From: Dirofilaria immitis
Taxonomy: Eukaryota > Nematoda > Chromadorea > Rhabditida > Onchocercidae
Reading direction: 5' to 3'
Length of the DNA: 64,000 nt
Assembly: GCA_024305405.1 (NCBI GenBank)
Contig: JAKNDB010000018.1
Span: 62,001 to 126,000, forward strand
The position numbers and the translations under genes were made by a program. Below, one piece after another: positions 53,001 to 64,000 of this stretch; within the stretch, counting starts at the first letter, position 1; every line of letters begins with the position of its first letter. The notes below the pieces were generated by a model, which was not told the DNA's origin, searched no databases, and was given only the letters and a program-made list of their open reading frames with translations.

Positions 53001-56000
53001 AATAGATCTGCGTATGATTCAACAACGAAACTCGTTTACATTAGTGAACATCTTCGTTTTCAATGAAAAAAATTGATTTTATTTAGAGTCATTTTCTACT
53101 TCCTTATTACTAATAGACAAGAAAATAACTGGGCCTGTCGTCATTTAGCTATTTCATATATGAAAAACAAGTGAACCTGGAATGTTAATAGCATCTTTGA
53201 AATATCATTTGCGTCTAAACCGGGAAGAACTGAATTAAGAAGCGCAATGGCATGGCTGCGATATGGTTTATCGGAAAGTTCCTCCATTGTATGTAGCGGG
53301 GCACGTTTTCGATTACCCAAATTGGAATCGTCACGAACCAATGTAACGCAAACTGCTATTAGAGCATTCATCGATTGCACCAAACGATGAGGCTCAACGA
53401 CTGTTTCTAGTGCAGGATATACCCTAAAATACAAAATTTCGATTTTTTTAAACCTACTAAATAAGAACACATGAAGTGTTGAAATTTTTCAATCAAATTT
53501 TACTTTCCTATAAAAAAATCCTTTCCAAAAACCAACATTGGTCATATTTCGATATAGAGCAGTAACATTATAAAAGATGAGTTTTTATTATGGATGTATA
53601 GATAATTATTTCATTTTCTCATTACTATGCATGGGATTAAAAACAGGATTAAGAATATGCCAAAAACTGTAAAGTTAAGGATAACGAAATATTCTTAACG
53701 AATAAAAATAAATTGTTTTCATTTATAATCTAGTTATTCCGTACAACGAATTGAAAATACTTACAAATCAAGAACGGCTGGCACAACGATTCGTGGTGCA
53801 ATCTGTGAAAGACTACGAATTATAGCTGGTGCATATTCCATTTTATACTTCGCAAATAATGCAAGTTTAGCACATGGCAATACAGATTCTACAAACTCAT
53901 CTAATTGTGCGTTTGTCAAACGAAGATTTGGCGGAACCTAAATTAAATAAATAAGAAGAAAATTACAATATATTTGATGTCGAATGCTAATCATGTAATT
54001 ATGAACCAATTTTTAACAGCCTAGATTAATCAAAAATTTCACAAGTGTTGAGCATATTTAAAAATGATTGAGGAAAATTTTTTCCATACGTTAAGATGAT
54101 AAATAGATGGAGTTACATTAGCAGGACCAATTTCGACAAAGACTTAATGCAAACAGAATGTTAGAAATGTCATCGTGAAAAACCCTATCAAAGACTACAA
54201 CTTTTATTAGCTCGGACGATTAATAAATAAAGCAATTATCCCGAAAAACATAGAAAACATATGATAGAAAGAAAATGTGTTAAAAATAGATTTTATCTTA
54301 CAAAAGAAAAAAGAAAAACCTGTGGATGGCAACTAGGTTTCTGGTGTCGTTCCTTGTGTAATCTAGTGCACACGGAATTCACCAATCTCAACAAAAAGTG
54401 CAGTATTGTAATAGAATGATGACCATAATTCGAAGGATGGAAATAAGATTCCAATGAACGGAAAAGACGAGTGAGGTGATTTTGGATTCTAAAATGATAA
54501 AACGGTAAATGAAATTCGGCTTGAGGAAAGGACGACATTATTTATTGATATCCAGAAGATGCCAACAAAGGTCAGAAAAGCGAATGAGATATAAAAATAA
54601 AAGAAGGAAAAAAATTGAAAAATAAAGAATAAAGTACCTTTTTAATACAAGCACAATAGTAAATTAAATAAATCAGTTACCGATAAAAATTAATTGAGAA
54701 GGTAAAAACTAACCCATTATTTGATCCGCCAAGCATATAAGCCAACCAAATAGCAGCATGATCAAGATGAAACGAAGTTGTCGAACAAATATTAACTCGC
54801 TCAGTACCTTGCCCTATTTCCAAATTTAATGCTCGTAATACCCGTGTCATTATTATATCGTATTTATCGTGCCAATCGATCAATCCAGGACATTCACGCG
54901 CCAAGCTTAAATATTTCGCATAAAAATTTTCTTTGATAAATTATGTTCATGATTTTTATCATCAATTATATTCTAATTCTGTCTCAAATTTTTTTACAAA
55001 CTTTCATACTGCTTATGACAATATTAGAATTATCTGGACACTGTGGCTCCCTGCTGCAACACCGGTTATCTAGAAAACTCAAAACATCTGTTTCGCATTT
55101 CATAGTTATCTACAGAACTTATTTTAACATTGCTAGAAGGATTTTTTGATTAAAAGACGATTATCGAAAAACTGTCAACTCTAAACAAACAAGGTAATCA
55201 ATCATCATTATACCGAGCTAAAAGTCCTTCCATCTTGGATTCATATGATGAATTTGTTTCAAGCGATGTAAACCAATGCCACATTTCATCGAACCATAAA
55301 CCGGCACCGTATTTCTTATGCATTTCTTGCTCCATACAAGTCGGCAGGAATAAATTTAATAAGCATACTGCTCGTGACATGCTTTCATCCCATGGGCATA
55401 TATAGGGTCGTACCTTTGAAATAAAAGTAGCTAAAGCTAAAAGAGAATTTACAAATTTTACATGGTTCCTTTTCAATATTAAATGCAATTTGATTCAGCT
55501 ATAAAAACTAGCTGGAAAGTGTCAAAACACTACTGCGCTACAATAACCGCACAATTTCCGAAGAAATTGATAAATATCTTTATCCACTGATAAATTAATT
55601 TACTTTCTTTCTCTTCAATTTCAAAATATTTTTTAATAAAACATGATATTTTATCCTTGCCTAATAAAATGCATAAACTTCACTGCCCATTGATTATTGG
55701 CCAAATTTCAGACTAAATATATAAATATCGAAATAAAGAATTAAACATCAATGCAGCTTACTTCATCTAGAATTTCTCGCGTAGAATTCAAGCTGAAGTA
55801 AGTTCTGCAGTGTATAATCACCTGAAAATTAAATCAGATTTGCTTATTATACATTTTAGCCATTAATGCCCATTTGTATCTGCATCATGAGATTTAAAAT
55901 ATAATGAGTAAACGTGTACCGTAAATAGCATGGCTATTCAATAGAAATGCTTTAACAGCTATTCCACAGTGACAGATGGCCAGTGGACAGTTATGTCCGT

Positions 56001-58189
56001 TTCTTAACTTGACCACGAGAGGAGAAAAATCAAAACGAAAATCTTTAAGAAGTGAACGGTAACTTACATTGAAAAATGAACTCGCATTTTTAGGATATTT
56101 AACTAAGTTTTTAAAAAATGCTGTATTATTGGAACTTACTTGCTCTAATGCTGTTTTCATCCCATCAGGAAGTAGTAATAGCCCATCTTCCTCCAAATTT
56201 TTGAAGCTTACTTCGACGTAGATATCATACAATGGTTTCCATTCAAGTTGTATATCATCGCGCGACAACAACTCTTTCCGACTTAAAATGTAATAATTTA
56301 TTTTTTATATTTTCAATTTATAGAAACATTACATAGTCAAAAAATTTTCATTTTCTATAAAAGCATAAATATGAGTTACTAATCGCCACTATAGATTACT
56401 TACATATAATATAATACTAATGTAGCTCAAATACTTTACCATTCTATGCAGAAGCTTATTATTTTCAAATTGCTATGTACAACTCAGAATATTACATGAT
56501 TATATATTCCTCTTCATTAATAAAATCAATTATTCTGAGACATTTTACTATAAGACAAAAGTTGGGAAAACATACAACAGAAGATTTGAGACGGATTGAG
56601 AACATATTTTCACGATCCGGAAATCAGCTCCCTTCATTGTCATGCAAGCATAGCACAGCTTCACTAGAGCTATATGATCTGCCTTTGTAAAACGACGAGA
56701 ATATAAATTGATATACCTGAACTTAGTAATAATTTTAGTCTGTTAGTTTCAACTCACTTAATTTAGCAAAAATGCGAGGAAATCAAACAAGTAGAATCGA
56801 AAACTGAGAGTTTAAACTCCTATTGACGACGTTTAATCCTGGACTGTAGATAACTTGATAATCACAATATAAATCGAAACCACCTTTGAAATGAAGGAAT
56901 GTGAAAGATTCGTATATATTTTTTCGTAGAACGAAAATTATAGATGATAGATTATAGAACTTACTTGTCCAACTCACATATCCAATGAACGAATCCAGGT
57001 CGTATATCCCGTAGTAATACAGCATGGACCAAACCAACTTTAATGTGCCTATAATAAGGAATACATAGATTTTTATAAAATCGAAGTAAACTAATAACAT
57101 GGCAATTAGCCATAACAAAATATTTTTGCCAAGCTATAAAAAAATCTAATATATGATAATAGAGCAATGCCATTTCTGAATTATCAAATCTACACTTTAA
57201 ATTGCGTCATATTCTTATCAACTAGTACTGCTCCACAGATAAAAAATTCATACGAACTCTCGCTACAAGCTCCTATTATTGATAAATTTATAAAACTTTG
57301 CAAATCTTTTTCGTTTTAGTATGGAGCATAAAATTAATCCCATTAGCATTTTATTCCCGCTTATTTTTCAATTCTGAAACAAAATCGAATTATACCTGAA
57401 ATGATCGTCGGCTTCCTTTCTCATTTCTTCGTAATATGGAAGATGTTTTAATTGCCAAATCTCCTTTTGAAACGGTGATGTATTCTCTTCATCTATATCC
57501 ATTGCCGCTTCTTCAATTTTTTGATAAAAAATCATGTAAAATAAAAAAGCATTATTTATTTCATCTGTAAATTAACATCATATATCCCTATAATTCCCGC
57601 AGAGATTATAATAATGCTTGATAAGACATTATGTGAAAAATACTAGAATGATTAATCATATCTGTGCCATCAAACTTCATATTTCTGTATTTTTGTATAT
57701 AATAACAAGTATTCATAATGCTTGATAAATATGAAGAAAATGCTATTTATTCTTAATCCACTCCTAACAAACTCGATCTAATAACATCTTTCTGCTTTTA
57801 TTCCCTTATAATCCTATACTATTTTTAAAAAAAAAAATTCAAATGGCTAATTCCCATATAATTCCTGAGTAAAAACAATTAATTTTTCTTTATTTCTCTT
57901 TTGCTAACAAGAGGACCAAAAAACTAATGTGTTATGTATACATAATATGAGAGTACTAGAAAATCCTTCAATAGTTCTTATTAAACAAGACTTTTGAGTT
58001 TGATTTTTTATCATAGATGCAAAGGTTACGAATCATAAATTGGTTATGGGTCAAAACAGAATTCTTGAATAACTTACCTGCGTCCGAAAGATATTGTCCA
58101 TCATTATTTTCCATGTCCATTTCCAGGTCATTCAAACTATCATCGTCTATTGAGCCGCTGGTATTACTGTTACACTCTGAATCGGACAT
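41089..58189 (-). CDS. PSME4: Proteasome activator complex subunit 4 (PSME4/PA200)
   Basis: A many-exon gene spanning 17 kb. Exon 1 (58189-58078) starts [13 protein letters not shown] and is acidic. Landmarks in order: [16 protein letters not shown] (about 56250), [11 protein letters not shown] (55415), [10 protein letters not shown] (55300), HPSNYGHHS (54430), [10 protein letters not shown] (54340), [14 protein letters not shown] (53420), [17 protein letters not shown] (53200), [16 protein letters not shown] (47730), [13 protein letters not shown] (46790), [11 protein letters not shown] (44030), [12 protein letters not shown] (43950), [14 protein letters not shown] (42130), [10 protein letters not shown] (41810). 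The last exon (41222-41089) gives [15 protein letters not shown] and ends SPNYYV. PA200 is a solenoid of HEAT-like repeats that caps the 20S proteasome in the nucleus and promotes degradation of acetylated histones. The final Y-Y-V fits the HbYX gate-opening motif (human YYA). One exon (about 50352-50213) loses frame by one base near 50319-50328. Confidence 0.95.
50839..50908. repeat. 32-bp direct repeat, two copies
   Basis: AAGAATTCCTTTACCAAGTT plus CAAATCCAT occurs twice in succession with only small differences. It lies inside an intron of PSME4. Confidence 0.8.
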
Positions 58190-60651
58190 CTACAATAAAC
58201 TCTATTAGCGATAAATACATGGACAATTTTAGCATTGCATTTCCTATTATCAAATATATTTGTCAGAAGAAAAGAGGATATGTTTCCACCAGGAAAAAGT
58301 AAGATATTTTCGAAGAGAAATTTGTCTTTTAATGACAGTCTCGTTTGAATATCACCGTCAAAAACAATTGAGACAGATATAAGCATATTTTCTTGGCTTG
58401 CATAAATAAATATTGCTGCAAGTCAACTGTAAGCAAATCATTAAAATCCACACTGTATGCTCCCACAAGTTTACCGAAAAACTCAAACGCAATTAAGATT
58501 GAATTGTGGTCGCTAACGCAGCCCAGTTTTGAAAACGTTAAATACAACCATGATTAATGTACTGCTTGAATGTTGAAAAAAAAATATTTATCATCATTTA
58601 TTCCTTAGTTGAACGGTTTTTAATTTGTATTATATGAAACTCTAAAAAAATTATTTCGTCGAAAAAATAATTTCAATTGGAATGAAAGAAAATTGAACGA
58701 TTTTTATTTTTATAGCTCATATTTAGAGACTGATTTATTTTGATGATATCTAAATAATGCAATATTTCGCACTCATTTCATCCTCTCTAAATCGTTTTAA
58801 TTATTTTGATCGTCGAAATATGCATATAGATAATTTAAATTTTATAAATTTTTAAGTATGAATGATAATCTTGTTCTAACTATTGTAAATTTGCTGATTA
58901 TCTCTTCCTATGCACTTTCTAAAAGAAATGAAAGAAAAGAAAAAAAGAAAAAGATATAATGATGAAAAAATGGGTGAAAATTGATCACAAAATCTTAGTT
59001 TAATGATTCAATTCATAGCACTACTACCATATTTAAATGATACTGTACATTTAAATGCTATATCACATTTAAATGATACTGTACATTTAAATAATGCTAT
59101 AACGAATGATACAGCGAAATAATTCTTGATTGTTTGAGCTTTTATATATGTAAGAAATTTTTTTTGGCGAAAACATTAAGAAAAAATAGTTAATTTAAAC
59201 AAAGAGTATACAATGAATAATTAATTACTTGAAAATTTTTATTATAAAAGAGCAATGTTACAGTATACCATCCTTATAAATTATATGCAAAAAACAGTAT
59301 GCTACAGTACGTCATGCAAGGATAAAATTTGTATTTAAATAAAAGATAAATTAATTCATAAATAATAACGTGATTGAATAATTTAGTCAAATGAAGTTTA
59401 CATTATTAAAAGTGAATAAAAATAAGGAAGGAATGATATGAGTAATAGTAAAAGATTATAAAGAATAATTAGAATGATTAATCATAAGAAATATTGTTAT
59501 AATCAGTAGTTTATGAATATGGAAATCATTAACAATCATTAATCATAATTTAATTCATTCTAGACATTTAATAGATATTTTTGGAAAGAATCCTCAAATA
59601 ATACGATAAATTATCTGTTTTGTTCAATTTTTTCTCGATCACTTATTTTTCTTGTTAATAAATCGTTCCATTTGAATCAAATTTTTCCAATGCATAGTTC
59701 ACACTTCCAAATTTTAACAAGATTTTTATGAAATTCAATATGTAAGTATTAAAAATAATGCTGTAATTTATTTTTCAGTCTACAGAGCAAATATGTAAAT
59801 ATAGATCAAACAATATTATCACATATTATCAATAATAATATTAAGTGAATGATAAGTAATATTTTATTTCATAGTAATTAATTCGAGTACATGTTTAAAG
59901 CAAACTTATGCCTTACATTTTTTTTATTTTAATCAATATTAGCATATGCAAATTATTACACAATTATATATTTATCTCAGAATATATCAGATGAACGTGA
60001 TCTCATTGATATTTTAAACGTTTAACATCTTATATAAGTAAGTATATGATGAAAATAAAGGGTTAAAGTAAGAAGCAGATAAACTAGGAGGAATATTATA
60101 TAAATTCAATTGCTTGTTTAATATTTGTTCATTTACAATGAATCGAATATTGAAAAGTAATTGTTAAAATACGACCGCGTTTTGATAATAATTCCAAATA
60201 ATGATGATTATTTGTTATAAAGTTGATAATGTTATTCTAGTAAAAATTAATAATTTTTAACGCACTATTTCATTTTAACTATTTTAAAAAATTGATTCAT
60301 AATTTTTGTTAAATTTTGCAAGGTTGTTACATAAACTGCGCCAGCAAAAAAATAAAAGAAATTTTATCAATTCAAATTTTTTCCCAGATTCATATCTACC
60401 TTTATTAAACTGAAATTTTTTATTTGAAAAAGAAAAGCACTACGTAATATAAAATTTATAATAATAGCCATTCTAATTTCTATCAAATTTATAAATTGAA
60501 CTTATCCACTCCTTTAGCCAAACTTAACATTCCCACTTCTTTATTATCATTCTTTTCAATTATAAGAAAGGATTAAAATTTTTAATTAAATACCATAATT
60601 AAAAAACAAAAAAGAAACTATATATATATATATATATATATATATGTTCTT
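58190..60651. other. Region between PSME4 start and PALS1-like 3' end
   Basis: The PSME4 promoter must lie here. It contains imperfect repeats of CATTTAAATGATACTGTA around 59030-59095 and a TA microsatellite at 60619-60645. TTTATT at 60540-60545 is AATAAA for the PALS1-like gene. A minus-strand open frame at 58547-58329 has near-coding composition but no family match or obvious splice to PSME4 exon 1; it could be 5' UTR. Confidence 0.5.
60619..60645. repeat. (TA)n microsatellite
   Basis: A pure TA dinucleotide run of about 26 bp just downstream of the PALS1-like stop codon. Similar short TA runs occur near 20243, 29440 and 44771. Confidence 0.9.
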
Positions 60652-63600
60652 CTAATATATTAACTTTTCATCATATTTTATTGACGAAATGATATTGTTG
60701 GTACTGATTGGCCAAAATGAAGGTACCCATTGCGGTTCTGTTTCTAGTTTCCTGACGATTTCCTTAAGTTCTTCCAATGATCGATCAAGATCAACATTTA
60801 CTATTATTCGATCAAACAAATGACCATAATGCTAAAAAAAAAAATAAAATTCCATAACAAGCCTAAGAAAGATTGGGAATAAAAAATAGAAAACAATCAA
60901 TTGTGCATCAAAATTTTATTTTTAATTAATAGTGCATAGATATTTAAAATAAAGAAACTTAGGTATTCTAATAGCTTAGTAAAATTTATGCAACAAAGTT
61001 TCAACTATCGATTATAACCTCTCACCAAAATTAATGCAACAGTAAGTGCTAACCTTTTCAGTGGTTTTGCCCTCATTTAAAATTAATTTTAATTGCTCAT
61101 CTTTGATTCCATGCTGTCCTAAAATTTCCTTCTGACGACGAAGTTGTTGCAGTGATGGTGGTGCAATGAATACAACATAGGGCATGAATGATGTCCTTCG
61201 TAATGCTTTCAAATTCTGAAAAAAATAAAATACTATGTTTTTGCCTTTCCGTTTCAGATTTTGAATAAATTAAAGTGGTGTAATTCTGAATCTTTTCATA
61301 TCAAATTCTCAGTGAAACAAAGTGCAATTTTGAATCGATTCCATTCTATGCAATCCTATTTCCAAATATTTAATTTTTGCTCATTGTAAATTGATTTATT
61401 AGTTATAAAATTCATTTACTAATGTTTTTCATTTTTTCCTCTCATATAGTAAGAATATTAGACATTAGTTGACCTAAAATTTTGATTGTCTTATTCTACG
61501 ATGATTGTTTAGCCCTCATTTCGCGAAATATAAAATATGAACTGAGGCTTGTTAAATGTAAATTCCTTAATCCATTACGCTTTAATCGAATGAATTTGCA
61601 TGCAAAACCAAATTTGAAATGAACACGACAATGATTTATTATTTCTGATATTATATAAGTCAAAAGATGCCTCCAGAGGAAGGAATTCATTTAAAAATTT
61701 TTGTGTTGGATTTATCGAATAAAAGGTTAGCAACACGGTATTAATACCTCAGCTTTAAGTGTCAATAAGCATATTTTTGCTCGATCGATGACAGCCTGAA
61801 TTGAAGCCAATGAAGTACCATACAGATGCTTCTCGAATTCTCCGTATTCAATAAATTTACCCGCTTTTGCATCATCTTGAAAACTATGCTTCGATACAAA
61901 ATGATAATGCGCACCATCTATTTCACCAGTTTTCTTCGGTCGTGTCGTATCTTCAAATTAATTTTCATATCATTAATTTTCCATATTTTCAAATCATTTA
62001 ATTTGCATTAATATAAATTTGATAGAAGCGATTGATTAGATATAATCAAATAATTCAAAATAACAAATCTCAATTCTCATCGTTTTTCTTTTTTCAATTA
62101 ACTTTTTTTTAAAATTTTTATCGAAAATATTGGTTTCCTATCAACATGTTAATGTTTGTTTTAACATTTGGTTCTGATCTAGAAACACTGAAGGAGAATA
62201 CAAATCCGAATAGAAAAAGAATATGAATAAATTTTATTTTTGAACTTACGAGGTATAGCACTGGCAAATTTATCTTTATCAAATTCAGCCAAACGTTGTC
62301 TCAATTCCAAACAGCCAACTCCTTCTGGACCACAAAGAACAAGCGGCCTTTTTCGTCCGGTTTTCGATAAATATAATGTAACTTCTTCATATGTTAAAAT
62401 TTCTGAAAGCAAAAAGATACAGTTTTATATTTTTTCTTTTAATTTAAAAATCTTTTTAAAAGTTCATCAAGAAAAAAGTTCATTCTTAAAAGTTCATATA
62501 GTGTAGTTTTATCACCTGAATCATTTGATGCTCTTAATTCATCCATTGATTTCAATTCTACTGCTCCTTTCTTCCATCTTCCTTTGAATGAATTTTTCTT
62601 TTTCGTACAACCAAAGAAATCTTTACGTTTATCGTTTTCCGACTGATTTTCTTTTTCAATTTTACGTGCATATAAAGTCAATCTTTAAATAGTTTGAGAT
62701 ATTTTTTTTTCTTTCGTTATATTATAACTTTTAAAAATATCGCTACATGTATAATGATTATATATAATGATAAAAATTAATCGAATCAATAAATATGAAA
62801 AAAGTAAGTAAGAAAATCATTAAATGAGTTATTGTCAAAAAAAAAAAAAAAGAGTATTTTAAAACAATAATTAGTACGTCATAATATCAATTATTGTTGG
62901 GAAAGCTAAAAGATGATTGAATATTTTATGATATGCATATGGACGACGAAGTAATCAAAGAATTTTGCATAATGGAAATTTATAATATTTAACAAATGAA
63001 TATGTATAATCCAAAAGAGAATCTTACGATTTATCCAAAAGAGAATCTTACAATTTGCTAATGAAACTTGCATACATTTAAAATATCGAAATCTATGCTA
63101 TTTGTCTAGAATGTTGCAACGATCAAAGTTTTTGTGCTTATTTGAAATTTTTTCGATTAAGCACTTCGTAAAATTATATACAGTAAGCCATCGCCGCCTA
63201 CTACAAAGATCAAGGATCACCGATATAAAAGAAGCTTCTCGCGATGGCAGTGTTTTCAATCAGTGATTACTCAGTTTGTACGTCAATCGATGAGTAATCA
63301 TTCGATTCATTTTAACTCACCTATGCCAAAATTTGTCTCTTGTGAAATGAACCGATCAATTTTAATCATGATATTATCTGATTATCATAACATTAACGAT
63401 GAAATAAATAAATTCTTCGTCAAACAATAAAATTTTTCTCATCATGATTCATTTGTGTCACAACATGAAAAAAACTTTTCGTCAATTGTTCTTTTATTTC
63501 ATTTTATTTATATATATTTTTTTTTAATTTCTCCTTTTAATTACATTCCCTACTGAAAATTAAACTTAGCTTAGCAAATGATAGTGATCAGAAATGATTT

Positions 63601-63790
63601 TTATCAAGAAATAAATAGCCTACTGTCGTTGGAATGATATTGAAGGTATTAAGCCAGCAAGTGAATTATTCATTTCACAATTTTCATGATATGCTTGCCA
63701 CCAATTTTCATCATTCATATTAATCACATGAAGGATATCACCGCGTTGGAATTTCAATGCAAGCTCTTTGCATGGGACATAAATATCATC
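60652..63790 (-). CDS. MPP5: PALS1/MPP5 (Stardust) type MAGUK, C-terminal part
   Basis: Partial: the 5' exons lie beyond the window. Exons seen: 63790-63624, 62682-62516, 62402-62250, 61950-61748, 61215-61054 and 60830-60652, all in phase. Order: SH3 domain ([37 protein letters not shown]); a basic hook region ([12 protein letters not shown]); [11 protein letters not shown]; then a guanylate-kinase-like domain ([61 protein letters not shown]). It ends EPQWVPSFW plus a short extension. The P-loop has no lysine (GPEGVGCL against GxxGxGKS), as in MAGUKs, so no kinase activity is expected. PALS1 binds Crumbs and PATJ at the apical cortex of epithelia and sets polarity; L27 and PDZ domains should lie upstream. 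Sequence agreement is better with PALS1 than with CASK or MPP2/6. Confidence 0.93.
63187..63248. other. GC-rich inverted repeat in PALS1 intron
   Basis: GCCATCGC at 63187-63194 and GCGATGGC at 63241-63248 form a perfect 8-bp stem around a 46-nt loop, in a patch noticeably richer in GC than its surroundings. The stem is too short for a microRNA precursor unless the flanks also pair, and they do not. A TATAAAAG element lies inside at about 63224. Function unknown. Confidence 0.35.
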
Positions 63791-64000
63791 CTGAAAATTA
63801 CCAATGAGAAATTGGTAATGATTAATCTATTGGTAAAGGAAATTTCGAAATAATTTTTTACCAAAGTTTTCTAGGATTTTTTCATAAAGTCATTCCGAAT
63901 TCATTCTTTAATATATCTTTGATTTCTTAGAATTTAATTTCGGATGAGGCTTTTTTGGAATCGTTTTTCAACAATTGCCATGAATTTCACTTTCATTTTT

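Noticed and set aside
58329..58547. Minus-strand frame just upstream of PSME4 exon 1
   Set aside because: Composition is coding-like, but there is no donor in phase with exon 1 and no family resemblance; probably 5' UTR or chance.

Overview
This is nuclear DNA from an animal, most likely a nematode and probably a filarial (Onchocercidae) or related clade III species. The base composition is very AT-rich. Genes are split into many short exons by introns of about 50-1,000 bp that begin GT. The window holds an Srx-class serpentine receptor and a tandem bestrophin pair, both typical of nematodes. I see no bacterial, viral or transposon genes. The species is inferred, not proven.

Layout. 1.6-4.1 kb (+): Srx-type chemoreceptor-like GPCR, seven exons, 308 aa, with a diverged copy of its first exon 854 bp upstream. 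6.0-18.4 kb (-): two head-to-tail bestrophin chloride-channel genes whose first seven exons match in order, phase and almost in length, with unrelated C-terminal tails. 18.4-23.9 kb: gene-free, AT-rich, with a (GA)n tract. 23.9-25.8 kb (+): SGF11/ATXN7L3, SAGA deubiquitinase-module subunit. 27.7-31.2 kb (-): APMAP/strictosidine-synthase-like membrane protein, with sequence lesions. 34.0-36.0 kb (+): THAP-domain protein. 37.6-38.7 kb (-): ERG28-like ER membrane protein. 41.1-58.2 kb (-): PSME4/PA200, a large proteasome activator filling 17 kb. 60.7-64.0 kb (-): C-terminal half of a PALS1/MPP5-type MAGUK, running off the window end.

The genes do not form a pathway or an obvious operon. They are housekeeping or signalling genes with their own intergenic spacers. 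Themes are ion conduction and sensing (bestrophins, GPCR), chromatin (SGF11, THAP), proteasome regulation (PSME4), lipid/ER membrane biology (ERG28, APMAP) and cell polarity (PALS1).

I found no convincing new system. The observations most worth checking are: three well-supported single-base frame slips, each at a short A/T homopolymer inside an otherwise conserved exon (bestrophin 1, APMAP, PSME4), plus a possible fourth in APMAP; an APMAP intron that begins AT instead of GT; the duplicated first exon of the GPCR; a probable relic of bestrophin exon 7; an alternative terminal exon in bestrophin 1; and an unusual number of AAG/GAG 3' splice sites. The matching nature of the frame slips points to consensus errors in homopolymers more than to gene decay. 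The AT donor cannot be explained that way.
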